Source: Streptomyces barringtoniae (GTDB lineage: Bacteria > Actinomycetota > Actinomycetes > Streptomycetales > Streptomycetaceae). Taken from it: a stretch of DNA of 64,000 nt. The first letter of the stretch is position 1; the number at the start of each line of letters is the position of its first letter. The notes under the pieces are model-generated. The model was given only the letters and a program-made list of their open reading frames with translations, had not been told where the DNA came from and did no database searches. Positions 53,239 to 63,232 of the stretch are shown here, one piece after another. The DNA lies in assembly GCF_020819595.1 (NCBI RefSeq), contig NZ_JAJHNP010000004.1:428480-492479 (forward strand). Reading direction: 5' to 3'. The position numbers and the translations under genes were made by a program.

Positions 53239-55599
53239 TCAGCCGAGCCCCCGCACCCGCACCGGGAAGGGGGGCTCGGCGGAACCGTCCTCCCGCTCCC
53301 GGGTCACCACCACGCGAGGGCCCTGCCGGCGGGCGACGTAGCGTTCGATCTCCGGCTCGTCCCACGCGACGCCCGCGTCCGGCACGACCAGACCGCCGCC
53401 CGTCCGGCCACGCGCGGGTGCCCACACCTCAAGCTCCGGGCCGCCGTCGGCGCCGCGCACGGGAATGACCGCGCCGGCACGGGCGAACACCGGTATCCGT
53501 GACAGCGGCGCGTCGACGAGAACCTGCCCCGGCCCCTCGTACGCCTGCTCCGTCACGGTGTCGTACCAGCGGCCCCGCGGCAGCTGCACCGCCCGCCGGT
53601 CGGCACCCGGGTCCAGCACCGGAGCCACCAGCAGAGCGTCCCCAAGCAGAAACGTGTCCTCGCAGTCGCGCAGCGCCCGGTCCTCCGGTGCCCCCCACCA
53701 CAGTGGCCGCACGTAGGGCGCTCCGGTGCGCCGCGCCAGATGGGCCAGCGTCATGAAGTACGGCAGCAGCCGCCGCCGTTCGAGCAGCGCCACGCGCGCG
53801 TGCTCCAGCACCTCGGTACCGAACTCCCAGGGCTCCCGGCGCCCCGCCCGCAGACTGGCGTGGGTGCGGAACAACGGCAGATACGCGCCGAGCTGGAACC
53901 ACCGGAGATACAGCTCGGGCGACGGACTGCCGTCGAAGCCGCCCACGTCCGGGCCCGAGTACGGCACCCCGCACAGACCGAGTCCCAGCACCAGCGAAAG
54001 CGACGCCCGCAGCCCCGGCCAGCCCGTCGCCACGTCCCCGGACCAGGTCCCCCCGTACCGCTGCATCCCCGCCCAGCCCGACCGGGAGAACAGGAAGGGC
54101 CGCTCCCCGGGCGACAGCTCGCGCAGCCCCTCGTAGCCCGCCCGGGCCATGCAGAGCGCGTACACGTTGTGCGCTTCCCGGTGGTCGCCCCCGCGCCCCT
54201 CCAGGGCGTGCCGGGCCGACCGCGGCAAGGTGAGCTCCCCGAAGGCGTTGAACGACGTCGGCTCGTTCATGTCGTGCCAGAAGCCCGCGAAGCCCTGCCC
54301 GAGACGCTCCTCGTAGAGAGCGCCCCACCACTTGCGCACGCGCGCGTGCGTGAAGTCCGGGAAGACCGACTCCCCGGCCCACACCACACCGCCCACCGTC
54401 CGCCCGGAGGCGTCCCGCACGAACGCGTCCACGGCCGAACCGCTTGCGTACACCGCGTTGCCCGGCACCGCCTTCACGGCCGGGTCGACGATCGACACCA
54501 GCCGGATCCCGTCCCGGCGCAGTTCCTCGGCCAGTTGCGGCAGCTTCGGGAACCGCTCCTGATCGACGGTGAACACCTGGTGGTCGTCGTAGTGGTCGAT
54601 GTCCAGGTGCACGGCGTCCAGCGGCAGCTCACGCTCCTGGTAGCCGGCGACGATCCGGCGGACCTCCTGCTCGCTGCCGAAGCCCCACCGCGCGTGCTGG
54701 TGGCCGAGCGCCCACGCGGGCGGCAGCGCGGGCGCACCGGTCAGCGAGGCCCACGTGTGCAGCACGCGCGCGGGGGTGCCCACCATGACCCAGCAGCGCA
54801 GCGGCCCGCCGTCCATCCGCAGCTCGCAGCGCCCTGCCCGGTCGTGGCCGGATCCGGCGCCCTCCTCGCCCTCGCGCAGCACGACCGTGCCGTCCCATGT
54901 GGAGTCGTGGAACACCAGATGCGTGCCGGCGTCGGCCACCACGAGCTGCACCGGCATGGTCACGTAGAGCGGATCGTCGCCGGGGCCGAACGCCCGGCCG
55001 GGATCGGTGTTCCACAGCCGGTACGTGCCGTCCCGCAGCCGGGGCCCGGACGCCCGGCCGCCCAGACCGAAGAAGCGCGCGTCCGCCGCCACCTCCGACC
55101 GCTGCATCCAGCGCGCCGTGCCTCCGTCCACCGGCTCCCACCAGCGCGGCGGCAGATCCCGGCGCAGGGTCACCCCGCCCGGCGTGCACACCTCCACCGC
55201 GCCGTGCCGCGAGACCGTGACCGTCACCCGCTCGGCGACCACCCGCCAGCCGCCGTCCTTGTCCGGCTCCAGCACCACGCGTGGATCCGGCTCCGGACAG
55301 CCCCCCGCGAGCGCGTACGAGGGCTGCGGACCGGCCCCGTCCCACCCCCAGAAGACCGCACCGTTCACCGCCACGGTGATCCGCAGCTCGGACCGGCTGA
55401 ACCGGATGACACCGCCGCCCGGCCCCGGCGCCACGCTCGTCACCTGCCCCGGGACCCGCGCCCGCTCGGCTCCCCGCGGCGGCAGACCGACCGCGTCGAT
55501 CCGCCTCCTGCGCCACGCGGCCCGCATGGTACGCAACCCCCGAGCCGCCCTCCCCGAACCGACCACACTCACCGAACGCACCAGGTCACGACCGTCCAT
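53239..55599 (-). CDS. Glycoside hydrolase family 31 (alpha-glucosidase/xylosidase type)
   Basis: This is a 786-residue protein from the ATG at 55599 (GGCAGGG upstream); a GTG at 55608 is an alternative. The beta-sandwich N-terminus is followed by a (beta/alpha)8 barrel with nucleophile Asp in FAGFWHDMNEPTSFNAFGE and acid/base Asp in YGGTWSGDVATGW. FRTHASLRAGRREPWEFG is also typical of GH31. No signal peptide is seen, so it acts inside the cell on alpha-linked oligosaccharides. It is divergent from the acetoacetyl-CoA synthetase gene. Confidence 0.95.
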   Translation of the reverse strand: MDGRDLVRSVSVVGSGRAARGLRTMRAAWRRRRIDAVGLPPRGAERARVPGQVTSVAPGPGGGVIRFSRSELRITVAVNGAVFWGWDGAGPQPSYALAGGCPEPDPRVVLEPDKDGGWRVVAERVTVTVSRHGAVEVCTPGGVTLRRDLPPRWWEPVDGGTARWMQRSEVAADARFFGLGGRASGPRLRDGTYRLWNTDPGRAFGPGDDPLYVTMPVQLVVADAGTHLVFHDSTWDGTVVLREGEEGAGSGHDRAGRCELRMDGGPLRCWVMVGTPARVLHTWASLTGAPALPPAWALGHQHARWGFGSEQEVRRIVAGYQERELPLDAVHLDIDHYDDHQVFTVDQERFPKLPQLAEELRRDGIRLVSIVDPAVKAVPGNAVYASGSAVDAFVRDASGRTVGGVVWAGESVFPDFTHARVRKWWGALYEERLGQGFAGFWHDMNEPTSFNAFGELTLPRSARHALEGRGGDHREAHNVYALCMARAGYEGLRELSPGERPFLFSRSGWAGMQRYGGTWSGDVATGWPGLRASLSLVLGLGLCGVPYSGPDVGGFDGSPSPELYLRWFQLGAYLPLFRTHASLRAGRREPWEFGTEVLEHARVALLERRRLLPYFMTLAHLARRTGAPYVRPLWWGAPEDRALRDCEDTFLLGDALLVAPVLDPGADRRAVQLPRGRWYDTVTEQAYEGPGQVLVDAPLSRIPVFARAGAVIPVRGADGGPELEVWAPARGRTGGGLVVPDAGVAWDEPEIERYVARRQGPRVVVTREREDGSAEPPFPVRVRGLG

Positions 55600-55813
55600 G
55601 CTGCTCACCCTGCCACTGAGCGCCCCACGCGCGCGTGTCGTTCAACTGCCGTTCACCCGTGCCGGGACCACATCTTCACGACACGGACTATGTGGGGCGC
55701 ACCCTGGTGCAGAAGTCGATCACATGGCATCGTCCCTGTCAGCCGCGTCACGCGCACACCCCAGCCCGTGCGCGGACCGACGCACACGACGCGCACAGCC
55801 CGGGAGCCGCCCC

Positions 55814-57781
55814 ATGACGACCGCGAAGCCCCAGCCGCTCTGGCAGCCCGACCCCGAGCGGATCGCCCAGGCACGCATCACCCAGTTCCAGGCATGGGCC
55901 GCCGAGCACCACGGCGCACCGGCCGAAGGCGGCTACCCCGCGCTGCACCAGTGGTCCGTCGACCAGCTGGACACCTTCTGGGAAGCCGTCACCGAGTGGT
56001 TCGACGTACGCTTCTCGGCGCCCTACGCGCGCGTGCTCGGCGACCGCGCCATGCCCGGCGCCCAGTGGTTCCCCGGCGCCAAACTCAACTACGCCGAGCA
56101 CGCCCTGCGGGCCGCGGCCGACCGCGCGGACGACCCCGCCCTCCTGTATGTCGACGAGACCCACGAACCGTGCCCGGTGACCTGGTCCGAGCTGCGCCGC
56201 CAGGTCGGCTCCCTCGCCGCCGGCCTCCGGGCCCTCGGAGTCCGCCCCGGCGACCGCGTCAGCGGTTATCTGCCCAACATCCCGCAGGCCGTCGTCGCCC
56301 TGCTCGCCACGGCCGCCGTCGGCGCCGTCTGGACCTCCTGCGCGCCCGACTTCGGCGCCCGCAGCGTCCTCGACCGCTTCCAGCAGGTCGAACCCGTCGT
56401 CCTGTTCACCGTCGACGGCTACCGCTACGGCGGCAAGGAGCACGACCGCCGCGAGACCGTCGCCGAGCTGCGTCGCGAGCTGCCCACGGTGCGTGCCGTC
56501 GTCCACGTCCCGCTGCTCGGCACCCAGGCACCCGAGGGGGCGCTGGAGTGGTCGGCGCTGACGGCGGGGGACACCGAGCCCGTCTTCGAGCAGGTCCCGT
56601 TCGACCACCCGTTGTGGGTGCTCTACTCCTCCGGCACGACCGGCCTGCCCAAGGCCATCGTCCAGTCCCAGGGCGGCATCCTGGTCGAGCACCTCAAGCA
56701 GCTCGGCCTGCACTGCGACCTCGGCCCCCAGGATCGTTTCTTCTGGTACACCTCGACCGGCTGGATGATGTGGAACTTCCTCGTCTCCGGCCTGCTCACG
56801 GGCACGACGATCGTCCTCTACGACGGCAGCCCCGGCTTCCCGGAAACGGGCGCCCAGTGGCGGATCGCCGAACGCACCGGGGCCACCCTCTACGGCACCT
56901 CCGCCGCCTACGTCATGGCCTGCCGCAAGGCCGGCGTCCACCCCGCGCGCGACTACGACCTGTCCGCCGTGAAGTGCGTCGCCACCACCGGCTCCCCGCT
57001 GCCGCCCGACGGCTTCCGCTGGCTGCACGACGAGGTGCGCGACGACCTGTGGATCGCCTCCGTCAGCGGCGGCACCGACGTCTGCTCCTGCTTCGCCGGC
57101 GGCGTACCGACCCTCCCGGTGTACACCGGCGAACTCCAGGCGGCCGGTCTCGGCACCGACCTGCAGGCCTGGGACCCGAGCGGCAAGCCCGTCGTCGACG
57201 AGGTCGGCGAGCTGGTCGTCACCAACCCCATGCCCTCCATGCCGATCCGCTTCTGGAACGATCCCGACGGCAGCCGCTACCACGACAGCTACTTCGACAC
57301 CTACCCCGGCGTCTGGCGGCACGGCGACTGGATCACGGTCACCTCACGCGGCACCGTGATCATCCACGGCCGCTCCGACTCCACCCTCAACCGGCAGGGC
57401 GTGCGCATGGGCTCCGCCGACATCTACGAGGTCGTCGAGCGCCTGCCCGAGATCAAGGAGTCCCTCGTCATCGGCATCGAGCAGCCCGACGGCGGCTACT
57501 GGATGCCACTGTTCGTGCACCTCGCGCCGGGCGCCGTCCTCGACGAGGCACTCCTGAACCGCATCAAGCAGACCATCCGCGAACAGCTCTCGCCGCGCCA
57601 CGTACCGGACGAGATCATCGAAGTTCCCGGTGTTCCGCACACCCTCACCGGCAAGCGCATCGAGGTCCCCGTCAAGCGCCTGCTGCAGGGCACGCCCCTG
57701 GAGAAGGCGGTCAACCCCGGCTCCATCGACAACCTCGCCCTGCTGGGCTTCTACGAGGAACTCGCCCGCAAGCGCGCCTGA
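55814..57781 (+). CDS. aacS: Acetoacetyl-CoA synthetase
   Basis: This is a 655-residue ANL-superfamily enzyme that activates acetoacetate to acetoacetyl-CoA with ATP and CoA. The AMP-binding loop YSSGTTGLPKAIVQSQGG, WYTSTGWMMWNF, GDWITVTSRGTVIIHGRSDSTLNRQGVRMG and the catalytic Lys near the end in TLTGKRIEVPVKR are all present. N-terminal WFPGAKLNYAEHAL is specific to this subfamily. Streptomyces uses it in ketone-body and leucine breakdown. Monocistronic by context. Confidence 0.96.
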   Translation: MTTAKPQPLWQPDPERIAQARITQFQAWAAEHHGAPAEGGYPALHQWSVDQLDTFWEAVTEWFDVRFSAPYARVLGDRAMPGAQWFPGAKLNYAEHALRAAADRADDPALLYVDETHEPCPVTWSELRRQVGSLAAGLRALGVRPGDRVSGYLPNIPQAVVALLATAAVGAVWTSCAPDFGARSVLDRFQQVEPVVLFTVDGYRYGGKEHDRRETVAELRRELPTVRAVVHVPLLGTQAPEGALEWSALTAGDTEPVFEQVPFDHPLWVLYSSGTTGLPKAIVQSQGGILVEHLKQLGLHCDLGPQDRFFWYTSTGWMMWNFLVSGLLTGTTIVLYDGSPGFPETGAQWRIAERTGATLYGTSAAYVMACRKAGVHPARDYDLSAVKCVATTGSPLPPDGFRWLHDEVRDDLWIASVSGGTDVCSCFAGGVPTLPVYTGELQAAGLGTDLQAWDPSGKPVVDEVGELVVTNPMPSMPIRFWNDPDGSRYHDSYFDTYPGVWRHGDWITVTSRGTVIIHGRSDSTLNRQGVRMGSADIYEVVERLPEIKESLVIGIEQPDGGYWMPLFVHLAPGAVLDEALLNRIKQTIREQLSPRHVPDEIIEVPGVPHTLTGKRIEVPVKRLLQGTPLEKAVNPGSIDNLALLGFYEELARKRA

Positions 57782-57792
57782 CCCGCAGGGGG

Positions 57793-59112
57793 TCACCCGC
57801 CGTAGGTGGCCTCGGACTCACCCAGCACGGAGGCGAAGTCCGAGGCCAGCCGCGCGGCGTCGGCGGGCTCAAGGCCGGCGGCCGTGATCCGCACCCCCGG
57901 CCCCGAAGCCAGGCGGAACCGCGCCCCGGCCGCGACCCACCAGCCGTACGACCGCAGGCCGTTCACCACCGCCGATTCGTCGCGCACGGGGACCCACACG
58001 TTCATGCCGCTCGCGGCGTGCGAGGCGATACCGCGTGCGGCCAGCTCGCCGGCCAGCGCGGTGCGCCGCAGCGCGTACGTCTCACGCGCGCGTGCCACCA
58101 ACGCGCGCGTGCCCTCGTCCGTCATCAGGCCGTGCACGGTCTCCTGCAGCAGGTGACTGACCCAGCCCGAGGTGAGCAGCAGCCGGCCGTCGTGCCGGGC
58201 GAGAGTGACCGGGTCGCAGGCCGCGGCCGCCCAGCGAAGGTCCGTCCCCAGGAACTTGCTCACGGTCCGCACATGCACCCAGCGCGCCGGCCCGGCACCC
58301 GTCACCGAGTGCAGCGGGGCGCCGGCCACCTCGGAGGCGTGGTCGTTCTCCACCACCAGCACATCGGGCGCGTCACGCAGCACCCCGGCCAGCGCGTCCC
58401 GACGGCCGGCGGAGAGACATCCGCCGTACGGATTCTGCGCCCGTGGACTGAACACCACGGCCCGTACCCCGGCCCCGAGCGCCCCGCGCAGGGCCTCCGG
58501 GCGCATCCCCTCGGCGTCCACCGCGACGGGGACGGTGCGCAGCCCCAGTGCAGCGACCAGATCCAGCAGATGGTGATACCCCGGGTCCTCCATCGCCACG
58601 CCGTCCCCGGGACGCAACTCGACCGACAGCACCCGGTCGATCAGGTCCAGCGCCCCGTGCGCGAACGTCACGTGTTCCACGGGGACGCCGTCCGCGCCCA
58701 GCCACTCGCGCACCACGTCCTCGAGCCGCGCCAGCCGGGGCGTGGACCGATGGGAGCGGGCGCCCGGGGAGAGGCGTGAGGGCGGCACCAGAGCGGGCAG
58801 CAGTGCCGGATCGGGATGCCCGCCGGCCAGGTCCCGCAGCCCTTCGGGCACCTTGGGCGGCCGCCGGGACCCGACCGCGGGAGCCGGCGCGACCACCGTG
58901 CCGCCACGCCCGCGCGTGACGACGATGCCCCGCCGCCGCAACTCCTTGTACGCCGTGGCAACCGTGCCCGGACTCACCCCCAGCTCGTCCGCGAGCCGCC
59001 GCACGGGCGGCAGCGCGACCCCCGGTGCCAACGCTCCGTCCGCCACGCCCCGTTCGACGGATCCGGCAATTCCCTTGGCCGTCGTACCACTGATCTCATA
59101 TTGTGTTGCCAC
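57793..59112 (-). CDS. MocR-type regulator (GntR wHTH plus PLP aminotransferase fold)
   Basis: This is a 439-residue protein. The wHTH covers residues 1-75 (VALPPVRRLADELGVSPGTVATAYKELRRRGIVVTRGRGGT). The aminotransferase-like part has DPGYHHLLDLV, NPYGG and the PLP-binding lysine in TVSKFLGTDLRWA. The GTG start has no Shine-Dalgarno; CATAAT 7 bp upstream suggests a leaderless transcript. It diverges from the MFS gene across a perfect palindrome, so it probably represses itself and controls the transporter. Confidence 0.92.
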   Translation of the reverse strand: MATQYEISGTTAKGIAGSVERGVADGALAPGVALPPVRRLADELGVSPGTVATAYKELRRRGIVVTRGRGGTVVAPAPAVGSRRPPKVPEGLRDLAGGHPDPALLPALVPPSRLSPGARSHRSTPRLARLEDVVREWLGADGVPVEHVTFAHGALDLIDRVLSVELRPGDGVAMEDPGYHHLLDLVAALGLRTVPVAVDAEGMRPEALRGALGAGVRAVVFSPRAQNPYGGCLSAGRRDALAGVLRDAPDVLVVENDHASEVAGAPLHSVTGAGPARWVHVRTVSKFLGTDLRWAAAACDPVTLARHDGRLLLTSGWVSHLLQETVHGLMTDEGTRALVARARETYALRRTALAGELAARGIASHAASGMNVWVPVRDESAVVNGLRSYGWWVAAGARFRLASGPGVRITAAGLEPADAARLASDFASVLGESEATYGG

Positions 59113-59120
59113 GTTCGTAA

Positions 59121-59138
59121 TTATGTATCAATACATAA
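59121..59138. promoter_or_regulatory. Perfect palindromic operator between MocR and MFS genes
   Basis: TTATGTAT-CA-ATACATAA is an 18-bp AT-only-armed dyad in a 65-bp gap of otherwise GC-rich sequence. On the minus strand it lies between TTGCCC and CATAAT (18-bp spacing), that is inside the MocR promoter, as expected for autorepression. Confidence 0.8.
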
Positions 59139-59177
59139 CTCGCGGGCAAGTGACAAGCTCCACCAGAGGGGGAACCA

Positions 59178-60449
59178 GTGGACGCCAATCCCGAGGCCGC
59201 CATCCGGCCGTCGCGCATACCAGGAGGCCGCGACGGACGCCGGATGCTCCTCGTCACCTTCATCGACCGCATCGGCAGCGGCCTGTGGGCATCCGTCTCC
59301 GTCCTGTACTTCACCTACGTCTCAGGCCTCTCCGTCGCCCAGGTCGGCACCCTCGCCGCCGTCTCCGGCGCCGTCGGCATCGCGGGCGCACCCCTCGGCG
59401 GACGCATCGCCGACCGGTTCCCCCTCACCCGGATCCTGATCCCACTCCAACTCCTGCGCGCGCTCGCCTCCCTCGGCCTGCTCACCACCGACCACTACCT
59501 CCCGCTGCTCGCCATCTCGGCAGTCGGCAGCCTCGGCGACCGCGCCTCCAGCGTCCTCACCAAGCTCTACGCCGCCCGCATCGCCGGCCCCGACCGCGTC
59601 CGCTACCAGGCCATCAACCGCATCGCCTCCAACGCGGGCTGGGCCCTGGGCGGCCTCGCCGCCGCGGCCGCCCTCACCCTCGGCACCACCACCGCCTACC
59701 GCTGGCTCCTCACCGGCGACGCGCTCTCCTTCGCGGCGATCGCGCTCCTGACCCTCACCTGCGGGGAACCCCCGTCCGCCAGCCGTGTCGCCGCCTCCGG
59801 CACCACACCCTGCGCCGCCAGGCCGGCCAACCCCTGGCGCGACCGCACCTACCTCGCGTACGTGGCCACCGATGCCGTCCTCTTCCTCGACGACTCCGTC
59901 TTCCAGATCGGCCTGCCCCTGTGGATCGCGCACACCGAAGGCGTGCCCCACGGCCTTGCACCCCTGCTGCTCGTCCTCAACAACCTGATGGTGGTCGCGC
60001 TCCAGGTGCCGCTCGCCCGTTACGGCACCACCACCGCGGCAGCCCGCAAACTGCTCCTCCCGCTGTCCGCCGCCTCCGCCGCCGGCGGCATCACCCTCGC
60101 CCTGTCCGCCACCGGCGGCACCTCCCAGGCGATCTGCCTGCTCACCGCATCCGCCGCCCTGTTCACCCTGGCCGAGATGCTGCACGCCGTCGTGTCCTGG
60201 GAGCTCTCCCTCGCCCTGGCGCCGGACACCGCGCAGGGCGCCTACCTCGGCGTGCACGGGCTCGCCCAGTCCGGCCAGCGCAGCCTCGGCCCACTCGCCG
60301 TCACCGCCGCCATCGCCACCGGCCCCCTCGGCTGGACCGTCTTCGGCGCCACCATCGCCGCGACCTGCGCACTCCAGCACCGACTGGTCCGCGACCGCCT
60401 CCGGCGAAGCCCGTTGTCAGTGCCGCCGGTTACGGTGAGTGAGCATTGA
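59178..60449 (+). CDS. Major facilitator superfamily transporter
   Basis: This is a 423-residue protein with about 12 transmembrane helices; the GTG has AGAGGGGGAA upstream. The first half starts RMLLVTFIDRIGSGLWASVSVLYFTYV and has the MFS loop GGRIADRFPLTRILI between helices 2 and 3. It is drug-efflux-like in overall pattern. Divergent and closely spaced with a MocR regulator, so its expression may respond to a PLP-linked or amino-acid signal. Substrate unknown. Confidence 0.92.
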   Translation: MDANPEAAIRPSRIPGGRDGRRMLLVTFIDRIGSGLWASVSVLYFTYVSGLSVAQVGTLAAVSGAVGIAGAPLGGRIADRFPLTRILIPLQLLRALASLGLLTTDHYLPLLAISAVGSLGDRASSVLTKLYAARIAGPDRVRYQAINRIASNAGWALGGLAAAAALTLGTTTAYRWLLTGDALSFAAIALLTLTCGEPPSASRVAASGTTPCAARPANPWRDRTYLAYVATDAVLFLDDSVFQIGLPLWIAHTEGVPHGLAPLLLVLNNLMVVALQVPLARYGTTTAAARKLLLPLSAASAAGGITLALSATGGTSQAICLLTASAALFTLAEMLHAVVSWELSLALAPDTAQGAYLGVHGLAQSGQRSLGPLAVTAAIATGPLGWTVFGATIAATCALQHRLVRDRLRRSPLSVPPVTVSEH

Positions 60450-60473
60450 TCGACCGCGCACTATGGGGGAAAC

Positions 60474-61367
60474 ATGGCGCACACCGACCACCAGACCATG
60501 CGACGCGTCCTGCGCCGTGAGATCGCCGGCACCATCGGCCTGCTCACCGACGAACACGACTTCAGCACCATGCGGCGCTACCGCAGCTTCACCTTCGACG
60601 ACCACACGGCCTACCTGAAGCAGGTCGAGGCCGTCCTCCAAGCCCGCGCCGCCCAGGGCACCCACACCACCCTCGCCCTGTTCGACCCCGAGGACTACGC
60701 CGCCTACTGCGCGGAAACCGGCCTCGACCCCGAAGCCCCGACCAGCCGGACCCGCTTCACGGCGGAGCTGGCGGCCACGGGCCCCACCATCCCCTACGAC
60801 GGCCGGCCCCTTGCCACGCTCGTACCCGCCCTCGTGGACGAAGCAGTACGCCAGGCGACATGGGAGTACGCCACCACCCTGCTGTCCCGCCTCGGCCCCT
60901 GCCCCACCTGCGGCGAGGACATCGGCAGGGCGGCCTTCACCCGCGCCTCCGACCTCCTGGTCCGCATCCTCGACACCGCACCGCCCGGTGACCGGCACCT
61001 CGTGTGCAGCGTCTCCGGACCACCGGACAGCCTGGTCTCCGTCCTGCACGGCGACCAGGACGGCGACGGCGCCCTCCGCCTCGACGAGGCCGAGGTCCTG
61101 GAATTCACCAGCGTCCTCGCCCTCGGCCTCGCGACCCGAAGCCCCGGCGGACTCGTCCTGCGCACCAGCGCCCCGGACACCGCCGACCGCGTCTACGGCT
61201 GGCGACTGCGCTCCGGCGGCCTCGAACCACTCACCGCCTCCGAGGTGTTCGACGCCTACTGCACCGACATCGAATCCGGCGACATCATCTCCCCGGAATC
61301 CGGCGTCGACTACTGCGAGCCCCCCGGCCTCGGGGACGAGAGCACGACACCCGGCCACCGGCACTGA
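60474..61367 (+). CDS. Conserved Streptomyces hypothetical protein
   Basis: This is a 297-residue soluble protein with GGGGGAAAC before the ATG. It contains one CPTCGEDIG motif (half of a zinc ribbon) in the middle and an EF-hand-like acidic loop DQDGDGALRLDEAE. No catalytic motif is recognised. It starts 24 bp after the MFS gene, so the two may be co-transcribed. Confidence 0.75.
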   Translation: MAHTDHQTMRRVLRREIAGTIGLLTDEHDFSTMRRYRSFTFDDHTAYLKQVEAVLQARAAQGTHTTLALFDPEDYAAYCAETGLDPEAPTSRTRFTAELAATGPTIPYDGRPLATLVPALVDEAVRQATWEYATTLLSRLGPCPTCGEDIGRAAFTRASDLLVRILDTAPPGDRHLVCSVSGPPDSLVSVLHGDQDGDGALRLDEAEVLEFTSVLALGLATRSPGGLVLRTSAPDTADRVYGWRLRSGGLEPLTASEVFDAYCTDIESGDIISPESGVDYCEPPGLGDESTTPGHRH

Positions 61368-61418
61368 CCCGCGGCGCGCCGAAGGCACTGACGAGGCCGA
61401 GCACACGCCGAACGCAGC

Positions 61419-61450
61419 GGGGGCGCCCCACCCGAAGGCGGGACGCCCCT
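61419..61450. terminator. Hairpin between convergent genes ahead of ptsI end
   Basis: GGGGCG and CGCCCC arms with an inner CCC-GAAG-GCGGG stem lie between the hypothetical gene (plus) and ptsI (minus). Confidence 0.55.
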
Positions 61451-61483
61451 GCACCCGGCACGCGCAACGCGGCGCCGGTACGG

Positions 61484-63154
61484 CTACTCGCCGGACAGCA
61501 CCGCCTGAGCCGCGCCGCGCGCCTCCTCGGCGCTCTCCGCGGCACGCGCGGCCGCCGCGGCCCGCTCGCACTGCGCCAGCGTGTACTTCGCCAGCGTCGC
61601 CCGGACATAAGGAATCGACGCCGCACCCATGGACAGGGAGGTGACACCCAGACCGGTCAGCACACAGGCCAGCAGCGGGTCGGACGCGGCCTCACCGCAC
61701 ACACCACAGCTCTTGCCCTCGGCCTTGGCCGCCTCGGCGGACAGCGCCACCAGGTCCAGCAGCGCCGGCTGCCACGGGTCCTGAAGCCGGGACACAGCGC
61801 CCACCTGACGGTCGGCCGCGAACGTGTACTGCGCGAGGTCGTTGGTCCCCAGCGACAGGAACTCGACCTCCTGCAGGATCGAACGCGCCCGCAGCGCGGC
61901 CGACGGGATCTCCACCATCGCGCCGAACTTCGCCTGCAGCCCCGCCGCACGGCAGGCGTCCGCGAACGCCTTCGCGTCCGCGCGGTCGGCCACCATGGGT
62001 GCCATGACCTCGAGGTAGACCGGCAGCCCCTCGGCGGCCTTCGCCAGCGCGGTCAGCTGCGTGCGCAGGATCTCGGGGTGGTCCAGCAGCGTCCGCAGAC
62101 CCCGCACGCCCAGCGCCGGGTTCGGCTCGTCGGCCGGAGTGAGGAAGTCCAGCGGCTTGTCCGCGCCGGCGTCCAGCACCCGCACGACCACACGACCCTC
62201 GGGGAACGCCTCCAGCACCTGCCGGTAGGCCTCCACCTGCTTCGCCTCGGAAGGAGCGTTCTTGCTGTCGTCCAGGAAGAGGAACTCGGTGCGGAACAGA
62301 CCCACACCCTCGGCCCCGGCCTCCACCGCAGCCGGTACGTCCGCCGGCCCGCCCACGTTGGCCAGCAGCGGCACCTTGTGACCGTCCGCCGTCACACCCG
62401 GCCCGGTCGAGGCGGCCAGCGCTGCCTTGCGCTCGGCTGCCGCGGCCTGCAGCTGCGCCTTCTTCTCCTCGCTCGGGTTCACGAAGATGTCACCGGTGCT
62501 GCCGTCGACAGCGATCACCGTGCCCTCGGCCAGCTCACCGGCCCCCGGCAGCGCCACGACCGCCGGCACACCCAGCGCCCGCGCCAGGATGGCGCTGTGA
62601 CTGGTCGGCCCGCCCTCCTCGGTCACGAAACCGAGCACCAGCGAGGGATCCAGCAGCGCGGTGTCGGCGGGCGCCAGGTCCCGCGCCACGAGTACATAGG
62701 GCTGGTCGCTGTCCGGGACACCGGGCATCGGAACGCCCAGCAGCCGGGCGACGATACGATTCCGCACATCATCGAGGTCGGCCACCCGGCCGGCGAGGTA
62801 CTCACCCGCACCGGCCAGCAGCTCCCGGTACGCCGCGAACGCGTCGTACACCGCCCGCTCGGCCGTGCTGCCGACGGCGATCCGCCGGTCCACGTCCGCC
62901 ATCAGCTCGGGGTCCTGGGCCATCATGGCCTGCGCCTCGAGCACGGCCTGGGCCTCGCCCCCCGCCAGATTGCCGCGCGCCATCAGATCGGCGGCCACGG
63001 CATCCACGGCCTGGCGGGCGCGCCCCTGCTCACGCTCGGCATCCTCCGCGGGAATCTGCTTGGCGGGCGGCTCCAGCACCGCCGTACCCATGTGCCGAAC
63101 CTCGCCGATGGCCACGCCATGGCTCACGCCGACGCCTCGCAGCGTTGTCTCCAT
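61484..63154 (-). CDS. ptsI: PTS enzyme I (phosphoenolpyruvate-protein phosphotransferase)
   Basis: This is a 556-residue cytosolic enzyme that takes phosphate from phosphoenolpyruvate and passes it to HPr. The phosphorylated His186 lies in GGPTSHSAILARALGVPAVV. The PEP-binding half has EGVGLFRTEFLFLD, NPALGVRGLR, LSLGTNDLAQYTFAADR and the catalytic Cys in KSCGVCGEAASDP. ptsI follows crr by 78 bp on the same strand; ptsH is not in this window. It serves N-acetylglucosamine uptake in Streptomyces. Confidence 0.97.
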   Translation of the reverse strand: METTLRGVGVSHGVAIGEVRHMGTAVLEPPAKQIPAEDAEREQGRARQAVDAVAADLMARGNLAGGEAQAVLEAQAMMAQDPELMADVDRRIAVGSTAERAVYDAFAAYRELLAGAGEYLAGRVADLDDVRNRIVARLLGVPMPGVPDSDQPYVLVARDLAPADTALLDPSLVLGFVTEEGGPTSHSAILARALGVPAVVALPGAGELAEGTVIAVDGSTGDIFVNPSEEKKAQLQAAAAERKAALAASTGPGVTADGHKVPLLANVGGPADVPAAVEAGAEGVGLFRTEFLFLDDSKNAPSEAKQVEAYRQVLEAFPEGRVVVRVLDAGADKPLDFLTPADEPNPALGVRGLRTLLDHPEILRTQLTALAKAAEGLPVYLEVMAPMVADRADAKAFADACRAAGLQAKFGAMVEIPSAALRARSILQEVEFLSLGTNDLAQYTFAADRQVGAVSRLQDPWQPALLDLVALSAEAAKAEGKSCGVCGEAASDPLLACVLTGLGVTSLSMGAASIPYVRATLAKYTLAQCERAAAAARAAESAEEARGAAQAVLSGE

Positions 63155-63232
63155 CTCACCCGTCTCCGATAGTGCGGCGGGTCCCGCCGCCGCGGTGGTT
63201 GTACCGATCGCCGTCCGATGACGACGCTGCCG

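Noticed and set aside
53740..58779. 1679-residue plus-strand frame
   Set aside because: It is antisense to the GH31 gene and then out of frame with acetoacetyl-CoA synthetase. Its Arg/Pro/His-rich composition marks it as a GC shadow.
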